Part shown: in pieces, positions 26,405 to 35,343 of the stretch
How the letters are laid out: each line of letters begins with the position of its first letter
Numbering within the stretch: the first letter of the stretch is position 1
From: Marivita lacus
GTDB taxonomy: Bacteria > Pseudomonadota > Alphaproteobacteria > Rhodobacterales > Rhodobacteraceae
Reading direction: 5' to 3'
NCBI RefSeq assembly: GCF_014637725.1
Contig: NZ_BMFC01000001.1
Coordinates: 622,632-686,631, forward strand
Length of the DNA stretch: 64,000 nucleotides
Position numbers and translations under genes: made by a program
The notes under the pieces: model-generated
Told to the model about the DNA's origin: nothing
Database searches by the model: none
What the model saw: only the letters and a program-made list of their open reading frames with translations

Positions 26405-28234
26405 CTATTCCGCTGCTTCCGACCCGATAAAGCCGCCGGACTGCCGATCCCAGTACCGCGCATAAAGCCCGCCCCTGGCCAAAAGCGCATCATGCGTGCC
26501 GATCTCGACGATGCGCCCGTCATCCATCACCACGATCCGGTCCATGCTGGCGATGGTGGACAGGCGGTGCGCAATCGCCAGAACGGTCTTTCCCTGCATC
26601 ACCTCGTCCAGCGCCGACTGGATCTCGGCCTCGACCTCAGAATCCAGCGCGCTGGTTGCCTCGTCCAGAACGAGGATCGGCGAATCCTTGAGGATCGCAC
26701 GGGCCAGCGCGATCCGCTGCCGCTGACCGCCCGACAGCTTGACCCCGCGTTCGCCCAGATACGCGGCATATCCGGTGCGTCCCTTGTGATCGACGAGACC
26801 AAGAATGAAATGATGGGCTGACGCACGGCGCGCAGCCTCGAACACCTCTTCATCCGTCGCATCCGGCCTGCCGTAGCGGATGTTCTCCATCGCGGAGCGG
26901 TTGAACATCGACGTTTCCTGCCGCACGACGGAAATATCCTTGCGCAGCGCGATCTGCGTGATGTCCCGGATGTCGGTCCCGCCCAGAGTGATGCGCCCGT
27001 TTTCCACGTCATAGAGCCGCAACAGCAGCGACACGACCGTCGATTTTCCAGCACCAGACGCACCGACAAGCGCCACCTTTTCACCCTCGGCAATCCGCAG
27101 ATCAAACGCGCTCAGCGCGCGCGCGGCACGGCCATAGCCAAAGGTCACGGTGTCAAAATGGATCGGCCCGCGCGGCGCGGTCTCTTGCGCATGGGGGCGG
27201 TCGGTGATCGCGTGTTCGGGGGTCAGCGTACCGATGCCGTCCTCGACCTCGCCGATATTGGTAAAGATCGACATTGCAACGCGGCCAAGCCGGTTGGTCA
27301 ACATGGACAGGCGCGTTGTGATCATCGCGACCATGGCAATGTCCCCCGCCGTGGCACTGCCCCTGCTCCACAACCACAGCGCGCCAAGGATCGCAAACAA
27401 GGGCAGCATGCCACCCAGTGTCATCAGGACCATGCGGAACACCGCCGACAAGGTGCCGAATTCCAGCGACCGGTCCCGGTAGGCGTCAAGAGCTGCGCGC
27501 GTCGCGCTGTCTTCGTCGGCATCGCGGGCAAACAGCTTGACCGCGGCGATGTTGGAATAGATGTCCACCACCTGCCCGGTCACATGTGTCCGTGCGCCCG
27601 CCCGCGCCTTGGACCGTTTCTGGACCCGTGGAATGAAAAACCGCAGCGCGGCCCCATAGAACACCGCCCAGACCACGAAAATCAGCAACAGCCGTGCATC
27701 TATCGTCAGCATCAGGATGAACGCCCCGATGAACATCGCCACCGAATAGATCACCACATCCGAGACCTCGATCACCAGATCGGTCAGCGCACGCGCGGTC
27801 TGCAACGCCTTCTGGCTGAGCCTCCCGGCGAAATCATTCTCGAAGAACTGCATCGAATGACCCAGTGTGTGCTGGTTCAATCGCGCAAGGACCATCGGAT
27901 ACAGGTTCGGCCCAAGCAGGATGCTGGTCACACCCGCATCCATGACAAAGATCAGCGGCCGGATCACCAGAAAGAACGCAGACCCAACAACCACGATCGG
28001 CCAGAACGTGACCCAGAAAGCGCCCTGTTCGGCAATCGCGGTCTGGTCGATGACCCATCCGGTAAAGCGGGCCGCGACCAGTTCCGAGATGCCGGTGACG
28101 AAGGTGATTGCAAAGGCGATCAGGATTGCACGTTCCGCGCCCTGCAGCGCCCAGCGCATGAAAGGCAGGATGTCTTGCGGCGGTGGTCCGTCGGCAGGCT
28201 CGAAAGGTCGGATGAGGCCGGCGATCGCGTTCAT
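26405..28234 (-). CDS. ABC exporter half-transporter (TMD-NBD fusion), third of three
   Basis: 609 aa type I ABC exporter half-molecule: six membrane helices (about residues 35-320), then the ATPase. Walker A GASGAGKST is near residue 390, with signature LSGGQRQRIALARAIL, Walker B ILVLDEATSALDSEVEAEIQ and the H-loop AIAHRLST. The coupling-helix region has FFENDFAGRLSQK. The ATG at 28234 overlaps the stop of the upstream paralogue (ATGA). It ends YARYWDRQSGGFIGSEAAE, nearly the same tail as its two neighbours. Closest generic match is MsbA/MdlB-like multidrug or lipid exporters; substrate unknown. Confidence 0.93.
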   Translation of the reverse strand: MNAIAGLIRPFEPADGPPPQDILPFMRWALQGAERAILIAFAITFVTGISELVAARFTGWVIDQTAIAEQGAFWVTFWPIVVVGSAFFLVIRPLIFVMDAGVTSILLGPNLYPMVLARLNQHTLGHSMQFFENDFAGRLSQKALQTARALTDLVIEVSDVVIYSVAMFIGAFILMLTIDARLLLIFVVWAVFYGAALRFFIPRVQKRSKARAGARTHVTGQVVDIYSNIAAVKLFARDADEDSATRAALDAYRDRSLEFGTLSAVFRMVLMTLGGMLPLFAILGALWLWSRGSATAGDIAMVAMITTRLSMLTNRLGRVAMSIFTNIGEVEDGIGTLTPEHAITDRPHAQETAPRGPIHFDTVTFGYGRAARALSAFDLRIAEGEKVALVGASGAGKSTVVSLLLRLYDVENGRITLGGTDIRDITQIALRKDISVVRQETSMFNRSAMENIRYGRPDATDEEVFEAARRASAHHFILGLVDHKGRTGYAAYLGERGVKLSGGQRQRIALARAILKDSPILVLDEATSALDSEVEAEIQSALDEVMQGKTVLAIAHRLSTIASMDRIVVMDDGRIVEIGTHDALLARGGLYARYWDRQSGGFIGSEAAE

Positions 28235-30090
28235 TCTGCCGCTTGCGCCCCGATAAATCCGCCGGACTGCCTGTCCCAATACCGGGCATAAAGCCCGTTT
28301 TGCGCGAGAAGCGCGTCATGGGTCCCCACTTCGGCAATGCGCCCGTCATCCATCACGATGATCCGGTCCATGTTGGCAATCGTCGACAGCCGGTGCGCGA
28401 TGGCCAGAACCGTCTTGCCCTCCATCACGCGCTCCAGCGCCGACTGGATCTGTGCCTCTACCTCAGAATCCAGCGCGCTTGTCGCCTCGTCCAGCACAAG
28501 GATCGGTGCGTCCTTCAGAATCGCACGCGCCAGTGCAATCCGCTGGCGCTGACCCCCAGACAACTTGACCCCGCGTTCGCCCAGATGCACCGCATAGCCG
28601 GTGCGACCGTGATCATCTTCCAATCCAAGGATGAACTCGTGCGCTTCGGCCTTCTCGGCGGCGCGCATGACCTCGGCTTCACTGGCATCAGACCGACCGT
28701 AGCGGATATTGTCCAGCGCCGAGCGATTGAACATCGCGGTTTCCTGCGTGACCATCCCGATCTGCCGCCGCAAGCTGTCTTGCGTGACCTGCGACAGGTC
28801 CTGACCGTCAATCGTAATGCGCCCTTTTTCGGTGTCATAGAGCCGCAACAACAGCGAAACGAGTGTGGATTTCCCGGCACCCGACGCTCCGACCACCGCA
28901 AGCTTTTCGCCCGCAGCAATGTCGAGCGTCACATCCTCGATCCCGCCATCGCGCTGACCATAGGCAAAGGATACGTTCTCGAACCGGATATGCCCGTCCC
29001 TCACCTCAAGTTCGGCAGCACCGGACGCATCCTCGATGCGATTTGGCGGGGCAAGGGTGTTCATTCCGTCCTCGACCTCGCCGACATGGCTGTAGATCAC
29101 CATGATCGTGTAGCTGATCCAGCCGGTCATCTGCGACAGGCGTATCCCCACAGCCCCAACAGCAGCAACGTCACCGGGCGTGACGCCACCGCCATCACGC
29201 ATCGCAATGGCCATGCCCACCAGAATGACCGGCAGGGCACCTGCAATGAACATCAGACCAAGGCGAAACAGGGTCTGCGCTTCGCCAAACCGCAAAGCGG
29301 TGCGCCGCAGATGCTCCATTGCGCCCAGCGCCTTGCCGTCTTCGTACCGATCCCCGGCAAAAAGCTTGACCGTCTTGATGTTGCTGATCGTGTCCACCAC
29401 CTGCCCTGTGACCTGCGCCTTGGCTTCGGCACGTGCGGCGGACCGGGTGCGGATGATCGGCAGCATCACACGCAGAAAGGCGAGGTAAACCCCGAACCAG
29501 AGCACCAGCGCGAGGATCATCCAAGGGCTGACCGCGCCCACCAGAAAGGCGGTGCCCAGAACCGTCGCAAGGCCGAATGTCACCGCGTTGACGGTCTCGA
29601 TCACGATCTCGGTCAGCGAATTGGACGCCTGCATCTTCTTTTGCGCCAGACGCCCGGCGAAATCATTGTCGAAGAATGTCACCGATTGGCCCAGCGTCCA
29701 ACGGAACATCCGGGCCATGACCTGCATCCCGATGTTGGGACCGATCATCACCGACTGCGTCAGCGCCAACCCCCCGAACAGCAGCGGTCGCGCCACCAGA
29801 AGGACGAAAATGCAGGCCAGAACCAGACCCATGTGATTGGAGAGGAACGCCTCCGACGAGGTCTCTGCGACTGCATCAACGACATTCCCGAGCAATTGCA
29901 TCGACACCACTTCGGTCAAGCCCGCGAGCATCGAGATCACGACACCGAGCCAGACCACCCGCCAGCCGCCGCGCAGACACCACGCCATGAACGCCTGCAG
30001 CTTGAGCGGTGGCACACCCAGCGCCGGTGCATTCGGGTCGATCTGGTTGCCCGCACGCAGGATCAGGTTGTGGTAGAGCTGCCGCATCAT
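28231..30090 (-). CDS. ABC exporter half-transporter (TMD-NBD fusion), second of three
   Basis: 619 aa. Same architecture as the flanking genes: six-helix membrane domain with FFDNDFAGRLAQK, NBD with Walker A GASGAGKST (near residue 398), signature LSGGQRQRIALARAIL, Walker B ILVLDEATSALDSEVEAQIQ. The tail YARYWDRQSGGFIGAQAAE differs from that of the third gene in two residues, pointing to tandem duplication. Start at ATGATG (30090/30087) overlaps the first exporter's stop. As half-transporters, the three proteins could pair as homo- or heterodimers. Confidence 0.93.
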   Translation of the reverse strand: MMRQLYHNLILRAGNQIDPNAPALGVPPLKLQAFMAWCLRGGWRVVWLGVVISMLAGLTEVVSMQLLGNVVDAVAETSSEAFLSNHMGLVLACIFVLLVARPLLFGGLALTQSVMIGPNIGMQVMARMFRWTLGQSVTFFDNDFAGRLAQKKMQASNSLTEIVIETVNAVTFGLATVLGTAFLVGAVSPWMILALVLWFGVYLAFLRVMLPIIRTRSAARAEAKAQVTGQVVDTISNIKTVKLFAGDRYEDGKALGAMEHLRRTALRFGEAQTLFRLGLMFIAGALPVILVGMAIAMRDGGGVTPGDVAAVGAVGIRLSQMTGWISYTIMVIYSHVGEVEDGMNTLAPPNRIEDASGAAELEVRDGHIRFENVSFAYGQRDGGIEDVTLDIAAGEKLAVVGASGAGKSTLVSLLLRLYDTEKGRITIDGQDLSQVTQDSLRRQIGMVTQETAMFNRSALDNIRYGRSDASEAEVMRAAEKAEAHEFILGLEDDHGRTGYAVHLGERGVKLSGGQRQRIALARAILKDAPILVLDEATSALDSEVEAQIQSALERVMEGKTVLAIAHRLSTIANMDRIIVMDDGRIAEVGTHDALLAQNGLYARYWDRQSGGFIGAQAAE

Positions 30091-31931
30091 TCCGCTGCCT
30101 TCGTGTCCGGATCAAGAAAGCCGCCCGATTGGCGCGCCCAGAACCCGGCATATAGCCCATTTCGCGCCAAAAGCGCGTCATGACTGCCCTCTTCGACGAT
30201 CCGACCCTGATCTATCACCAGGATACGGTCCATCTGAGAGATGGTCGACAGGCGGTGCGCAATCGCGATCACGGTCTTGCCCTCCATCATGCCGTAAAGC
30301 GTGTCCTGAATGGCCGCCTCGACCTCTGAGTCCAAGGCGCTGGTCGCCTCGTCCAAAAGCAGGATCGGCGCATTCTTGAGGATCACGCGTGCAAGGGTCA
30401 CCCGCTGGCGCTGCCCACCCGACAGCTTGACTCCCCGTTCACCGACCTGCGCCTCATAGCCCGTGCGCCCCTGTGGGTCCTGCAGGTTGAGAATGAACTC
30501 ATGCGCCTGCGCCTGTCGCGCCGCTGCGATCACCTCGGTCTCGGTCGCGTCAGGACGGCCGTAAAGGATGTTGTCCCGCACCGACCGGTGCAACAGCGAA
30601 CTGTCCTGCTGCACCATGCCGATGGCAAGACGCAGACTGTCCTGAGTGACTTCCGTGATGTCCTGACCGTCGATCAGGATGCGCCCGCTTTCCGGATCGT
30701 AGAATCGGAGCAGCAGTTTGACCAACGTGGATTTGCCGGCACCGGAACGCCCGATCAGGCCAACCTTTTCGCCGGGATGAATCGTCAGATCAATGGCATC
30801 CAGACCACCCGTCTTGCGCCCGTAATGGTGTGTCAGAGCCTGAATCTCGATCCTCCCCGTTTTGATCTCAAGCCGTTTCGCCTGTGGCCGATCAACCAAC
30901 GTGATCGGCTGGGCAATGGTTTCCATCCCTTCGGCGACAACGCCCAATTGCCGGAAGAACGAGGTCAGCGCCCACATGATCCAGCCGGTCATCGCATTAA
31001 GCCGCAGGGTCAACGCAGTTGCCGCCGCAACCACTCCAACACTCGCCTGCCCCTGCATCCAGAGCCAGAATGCCCAGCCGACAACGGCGACGATCAGAAG
31101 ACCGTTCAGCGTGACAAGCACCACATCCATGATGGTGAACAGCCGCATTTCATACTGGAACGTACGGCGCGTGTTCTCGATCGCGTCCTTGGCATAGGTC
31201 AGTTCGGTTTCGTTATGCGCGAACATCTTGACCGAATGGATATTGGTGTAGCTGTCCACAACGCGTCCTGTCACCTCGGACCGCGCATCCGACGCCGCCT
31301 GTGAGGCAGGACCAACGCGTTTCACCGTCCACACGACAAGTGCCGCGTATAAAAACAGCCACCCGACCAGCGGAATCGCCAGACGCGGATCCGCCTGACC
31401 CAGCAAGATCAGCGCTCCCACGATATAGGCCAGTGAAAAGGTGATCGCGTCGAACACCTGGAACACAGCTTCACCGGCAGCGGGCGGTGTCTGCATGATC
31501 CGGTTGGCAATGCGCCCGGCAAAATCATTCTCGAACCATCCCACCGATTGCCGCAGCACATGCTTGTGCGCCCGCCACCGAATGAGCGTGCCGAAATTCG
31601 GCAGGATCGTGTTGTTCAGCAACAGAACATCCAACGCCTGCAACGCGGGCCGGATCAGCAGGATGAACACCGCCAACGCGATGAGCCATCCGCCATAGGT
31701 CTCCCAGACCTCGGTCGGATCACCGGCAAGAATATCGACGACCCAGCCCATCGCCCAGATCAGCCCGATCTCGATGGAGGCCACGATGATCGACAGGATC
31801 GTCGCGTAGACAAAGACACGTTTGAACGGCTGCGCGTAATCGAGCATGAACGGCAAAAGCCGCGATGGCGGGGTGTCCTTTTCATCATAGGGACAATACG
31901 GATCGACCAGATTTTCGAAGAAGCGGAACAC
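30087..31931 (-). CDS. ABC exporter half-transporter (TMD-NBD fusion), first of three
   Basis: 614 aa. The N-terminus VFRFFENLVDPYCPYDEKD precedes a six-helix domain with WFENDFAGRIANR. NBD: Walker A GRSGAGKST near residue 392, signature LSGGQRQRVTLARVIL, Walker B ILLLDEATSALDSEVEAAIQ, and a Q-loop VQQDSSLLHRS. The tail YAGFWARQSGGFLDPDTKAAE is related to but more divergent than the next two. The GTG at 31931 was chosen since AGGAG lies about 8 bases upstream; the long in-frame extension before it lacks a ribosome site. First gene of the transcript, so its promoter is in 31932-32071. Confidence 0.93.
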   Translation of the reverse strand: MFRFFENLVDPYCPYDEKDTPPSRLLPFMLDYAQPFKRVFVYATILSIIVASIEIGLIWAMGWVVDILAGDPTEVWETYGGWLIALAVFILLIRPALQALDVLLLNNTILPNFGTLIRWRAHKHVLRQSVGWFENDFAGRIANRIMQTPPAAGEAVFQVFDAITFSLAYIVGALILLGQADPRLAIPLVGWLFLYAALVVWTVKRVGPASQAASDARSEVTGRVVDSYTNIHSVKMFAHNETELTYAKDAIENTRRTFQYEMRLFTIMDVVLVTLNGLLIVAVVGWAFWLWMQGQASVGVVAAATALTLRLNAMTGWIMWALTSFFRQLGVVAEGMETIAQPITLVDRPQAKRLEIKTGRIEIQALTHHYGRKTGGLDAIDLTIHPGEKVGLIGRSGAGKSTLVKLLLRFYDPESGRILIDGQDITEVTQDSLRLAIGMVQQDSSLLHRSVRDNILYGRPDATETEVIAAARQAQAHEFILNLQDPQGRTGYEAQVGERGVKLSGGQRQRVTLARVILKNAPILLLDEATSALDSEVEAAIQDTLYGMMEGKTVIAIAHRLSTISQMDRILVIDQGRIVEEGSHDALLARNGLYAGFWARQSGGFLDPDTKAAE

Positions 31932-32071
31932 CGAAAGGTCTCCTGGAGAAATAGGCGAAGGGCAAAAAGCACGTGCCGAAGCGTGCGGCCCATGGTGACA
32001 GATATGCGATGTACGGTGTGGTCTGTGTGACAACACAACACTAGCGCGGGATTTTCCCAAGGGAAACCCGG

Positions 32072-33217
32072 CTAGCGCAGAAGATCATCCTTGCGCAGAG
32101 CAAATCCCGACGCGATCCAGCGGTCCTCGACCTCGCGCAGCTTTTCGCCCAGGGCGGCACCGGAATAGTCGGGCATCAGGTCGCCGGGTTTCACCGGGCA
32201 TCTTGCCTTGGCTGCGGTCCTGACGGTCTCTATCGCAACCGGATCAAGCGGCATCTCCAGCAATGCCGCCCGCAGCAAAAGAATGTCGCGCGCGATGTCT
32301 TCGCCATGCCGATAGCCCAGCTCGGGTGGATGTTCAGACGTGGATATCAGGCTCTGATACTGCGCAAGTCGCCTTTGGTCCTTTTTCGACAACCGCAATC
32401 CGGTTCCGTCCGAGACGGAAAGACTGGCCAGCCTGCGGATCGCATCCGGGCGCGCCCCAACCGATTGCTCCAGATGCACCAGCGGACCAATCCCCTGCGG
32501 CACGCTTCCCGGCAAGACGGCCTGCAACACGCCAGTCTGGGCCATGGTCGCAATCGCCGGAGCCGGATCAGATGCCGACAGCAGCTTGATCATCTCCGCA
32601 CCGATCCGTTCACGCGAGAGCCCGGCAAGCCCGTCCAGACTGTCGGCGATAGCGGCCAGCGCGTCGGGGTCGAACCCATGATCCGGATCACCGTACCACG
32701 CGGCAAACCGAAAAAAGCGCAGGATGCGGAGATAGTCTTCGGCAATGCGGTCATGTGCGTTGCCGATGAACCGCACGCGCCGCGCTTCAAGGTCAGGCAA
32801 GCCTCCCAACGGATCGATCACGCGGCCCGTTGCATTGGCATAAAGGGCGTTCATCGTGAAATCACGCCGCGCGGCGTCTTCGGCCATGTCGGTGGAAAAC
32901 CGGACAACGGCATGGCGACCGTCGGTCTCCATGTCCGCCCGGAACGTCGTGACCTCGTACCCCGTGCCGCCAGAAACCACCGTGATGGTCCCGTGTTCGA
33001 TCCCCGTGGGCACCGACTTGAGGCCCGCATCATGCGCCAGCGCCTGCACCATGTCCGGCGTTGCGTCCGTGGCGATGTCCACATCGGTGACCGGCACGCC
33101 CATCAGCGCATTGCGCACGCAGCCCCCGACGGCAAGAGCGCTGTTGCCATCCGCCTGCAAGGCGGCAAACACCGCCTGCGTGCTGTCCGACGTCAACCAG
33201 TCGCCCGTGATTTTCAT
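32072..33217 (-). CDS. cca: CCA tRNA nucleotidyltransferase
   Basis: 381 aa class II nucleotidyltransferase, which adds or repairs the 3' CCA end of tRNAs (possibly with poly(A) polymerase-like activity). The catalytic signature is VGGCVRNALMGVPVTDVDIA, followed by RRDFTMNALYANATGRVIDP and a conserved FIGNAHDRIAEDYLRILRFF. The stop lies 12 bases before the paired gene cluster; its start overlaps the Nudix gene's last codons (ATGA type), so they are co-translated. Confidence 0.94.
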   Translation of the reverse strand: MKITGDWLTSDSTQAVFAALQADGNSALAVGGCVRNALMGVPVTDVDIATDATPDMVQALAHDAGLKSVPTGIEHGTITVVSGGTGYEVTTFRADMETDGRHAVVRFSTDMAEDAARRDFTMNALYANATGRVIDPLGGLPDLEARRVRFIGNAHDRIAEDYLRILRFFRFAAWYGDPDHGFDPDALAAIADSLDGLAGLSRERIGAEMIKLLSASDPAPAIATMAQTGVLQAVLPGSVPQGIGPLVHLEQSVGARPDAIRRLASLSVSDGTGLRLSKKDQRRLAQYQSLISTSEHPPELGYRHGEDIARDILLLRAALLEMPLDPVAIETVRTAAKARCPVKPGDLMPDYSGAALGEKLREVEDRWIASGFALRKDDLLR

Positions 33218-33819
33218 TCGGCCTCCATACGCTGGGCCAATCCGCGCAGAATCCGCGCTGTTGCCCCCCAGATGTAGTAAGGCCCAAATGGCACAGTGTA
33301 ATAGTTCCGACGCGTCCCTCGCCAGCGCCGAGACTGGACGCTGAACAGGCCTGCATCCGTGACATGCGCCAGCGGAACGCGAAACACTTCAGCCACTTCG
33401 CCCACTTCGGCACGAACCTCGAAGTCGCGGTCGATCCAGCCGATCACCGGGGTCATCAGGAAACCGGTGACAGTCTCATGCGTCGGCAGGGTTCCAAGCA
33501 CCTCCACCTGACCACGTGGCAATCCCACCTCTTCCTCGGCTTCGCGCAAAGCAGCCGCGATCACATCGGCATCGCCCTCGTCCTGCTTGCCACCGGGAAA
33601 CGCAATCTGCCCCGGGTGATGCTTGAGCCGCGATGACCGTTTGGTCAAAAGCACATCCGCACCCTGCGCCGTGGCGATGACAGGAACCAAGACACCCGCA
33701 GGGCGCAGCTTGCGCCCCACGGGAAGAACCACATCGGGGTTCAGATCGAAATCGGACGATGCGGTGCTGTTGTGCAAAAGCGCCGCTTCAAGCCGGTTTC
33801 TGTCAGTCACCCGACACAT
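33214..33819 (-). CDS. CoA pyrophosphatase, Nudix family
   Basis: 201 aa. The Nudix box GGKQDEGDADVIAAALREAE leads into EEVGL. Upstream is the CoA-specific UPF0035 pattern LLTKRSSRLKHHPGQIAFPG, so hydrolysis of coenzyme A to 4'-phosphopantetheine and ADP is likely. I chose ATG at 33819 (GAGG 6 bases upstream); a GTG at 33810 is also in frame. The start lies inside the end of hslO (17-base overlap), and its end overlaps cca. Confidence 0.92.
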   Translation of the reverse strand: MCRVTDRNRLEAALLHNSTASSDFDLNPDVVLPVGRKLRPAGVLVPVIATAQGADVLLTKRSSRLKHHPGQIAFPGGKQDEGDADVIAAALREAEEEVGLPRGQVEVLGTLPTHETVTGFLMTPVIGWIDRDFEVRAEVGEVAEVFRVPLAHVTDAGLFSVQSRRWRGTRRNYYTVPFGPYYIWGATARILRGLAQRMEAE

Positions 33820-34792
33820 CTTGGGCCTCGAACCCCACGGTCGCCGGATCCAGATCGTAATGCGCACCGCAGAACTGGCAATCAGCAGTAACCCGACCCT
33901 CGTCAGTCGTCATGGTCGCGATGTCCTTGGCCGAATAGATCGACAGGCTCTGGCGCACGCGTTCCTCGGAACAGGTACACCCAAAGCGGACAGGCAGCGG
34001 ATCGAACACGCGCGGGCGTTCCTCGTGGAACAGGCGGAACAGCAGATCCGTGGCCGGCAGCGACGGGCCGATCAACTCCATGTCATCCACCGTTTCGAGG
34101 TGGAAGTTCACCCGTCTCCAGTGTTCGCCCTCATCCTCGTTCAGCAGATCCTCGGCATGCAGCAACCCGCCTTCACCAGACCCACCGTCCGTGGCAAAGG
34201 GAGATGCCTTGGGCATGTGCTGCACCATGATCCCGCCCGCGCGCCAATGCTGCGGCACACCCGGCTCTGTCGACTGACCAAAGCTCAGCGCGAACTTTGT
34301 CGGCAACTGTTCGGACTGTGCAAAATAGGCCTCGGCACAGCTGGACAGGGTTGTCCCGGCAAGCGGTGTGATCCCCTGATACGGCTGCATGCCTTGCCCC
34401 TGATCCATCAGGATGGCGAAATAGCCGTTACCGATCTGCTCCATCGCAGGACCGTCCGTGAGCTTCTCGGGGTCAAAGCTCGCGTAGGCGCGGATGCGTG
34501 CGGGCTCCCCATCGGCCTCAGGCGCATAGAAATCCGTGGCGATCATCCGCACCGCACCCTTGGTCTGGATCTGCAGCGACAGCTTCCACCGCAGCTTGAT
34601 CGTTTGCCCGATCAACGCAGTCAGCAAGGCCATCTCGGCCACCAGCGCCTCCACGGCGGGCGGGTAGTTGTGCTGCCTGAGAATGCCGCTCAACACCCCG
34701 TCAAGACGGGCCACGCGGCCACGAATGTCCGAACGGTCAAGTTGAAAGGGCAGGACGGTGTCGTCCCAGGCGATTTTAGATCCGAGAGTCAT
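33803..34792 (-). CDS. hslO: Redox-regulated chaperone Hsp33
   Basis: 329 aa holdase chaperone activated by oxidation of a zinc-bound cysteine cluster. The C-terminal zinc motif is GCTCSEERV followed by CQFCGAHYDL (CxC...CxxC), with FGCT preceding it. The N-terminal LDRSDIRGRVARLDGVL is typical. The start at 34792 (MTLGSKIAWDD) agrees with the family N-terminus; the open frame further up crosses the divergent promoter and was rejected. It heads the hslO-Nudix-cca unit. Confidence 0.94.
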   Translation of the reverse strand: MTLGSKIAWDDTVLPFQLDRSDIRGRVARLDGVLSGILRQHNYPPAVEALVAEMALLTALIGQTIKLRWKLSLQIQTKGAVRMIATDFYAPEADGEPARIRAYASFDPEKLTDGPAMEQIGNGYFAILMDQGQGMQPYQGITPLAGTTLSSCAEAYFAQSEQLPTKFALSFGQSTEPGVPQHWRAGGIMVQHMPKASPFATDGGSGEGGLLHAEDLLNEDEGEHWRRVNFHLETVDDMELIGPSLPATDLLFRLFHEERPRVFDPLPVRFGCTCSEERVRQSLSIYSAKDIATMTTDEGRVTADCQFCGAHYDLDPATVGFEAQDVSGD

Positions 34793-34878
34793 GGAATTTC
34801 CTTGCTTGCCGCCTTCCGGCATGTTCCGGACTATATATGGGACGATGCGGCAGGTCCAAGGGGCAGAAGGGGAATGAC

Positions 34879-35343
34879 ATGATGCGCAGGTTTGGTGACG
34901 CACCGGAATCAGGGCGAACCTACAGGATTCGCACGGGCGCCTATGCCATCCTGCCCGCGGGCGACGGGCTGCTTCTGACCCATCAGGACGCGCCCGAACC
35001 CGAAGTTCAATTGCCCGGTGGAGGCATCGACCTTGGTGAATCGCCGGTTCAAGCGTTGATTCGCGAGGTCTACGAAGAAACCGGCTGGCGGATTGCCCGC
35101 CCAAAGCGTCTGGGGGCGTATCGCCGATTCACCTACATGCCGGAATACGATCTCTGGGCGGAAAAGATCTGCCTGATCTACATGGCCGCTCCCGTGATGC
35201 CCTACGGCGATCCGACCGAAATTGGCCATACCGCGCTCTGGATGCATGTTGACGAGGCGCTGGACACGCTGGCCAATACCGGCGATCGCGATTTCGTGGC
35301 GCGCCACGCCTCACTGATCACCAAATTCCAGCAGCGCGGCTGA
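34879..35343 (+). CDS. Nudix hydrolase, unknown substrate
   Basis: 154 aa. The Nudix box is GGGIDLGESPVQALIREVYE leading into ETGW. The rest (RRFTYMPEYDLWAEKICLIY) matches roseobacter Nudix proteins related to 8-oxo-dGTP or (di)nucleoside-polyphosphate hydrolases, but I cannot name the substrate. ATGs at 34879 and 34882, with AGAAGGGGA just upstream. Divergent from hslO by 86 bases. Its last 33 bases overlap the end of the convergent response-regulator gene. Confidence 0.88.
   Translation: MMRRFGDAPESGRTYRIRTGAYAILPAGDGLLLTHQDAPEPEVQLPGGGIDLGESPVQALIREVYEETGWRIARPKRLGAYRRFTYMPEYDLWAEKICLIYMAAPVMPYGDPTEIGHTALWMHVDEALDTLANTGDRDFVARHASLITKFQQRG

Noticed and set aside
28243-30183. 646-codon open frame on the plus strand through the second ABC exporter
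   Set aside because: Antisense of conserved ABC motifs; low-complexity, Arg/His/Gln-rich translation typical of shadow frames in high-GC genomes.
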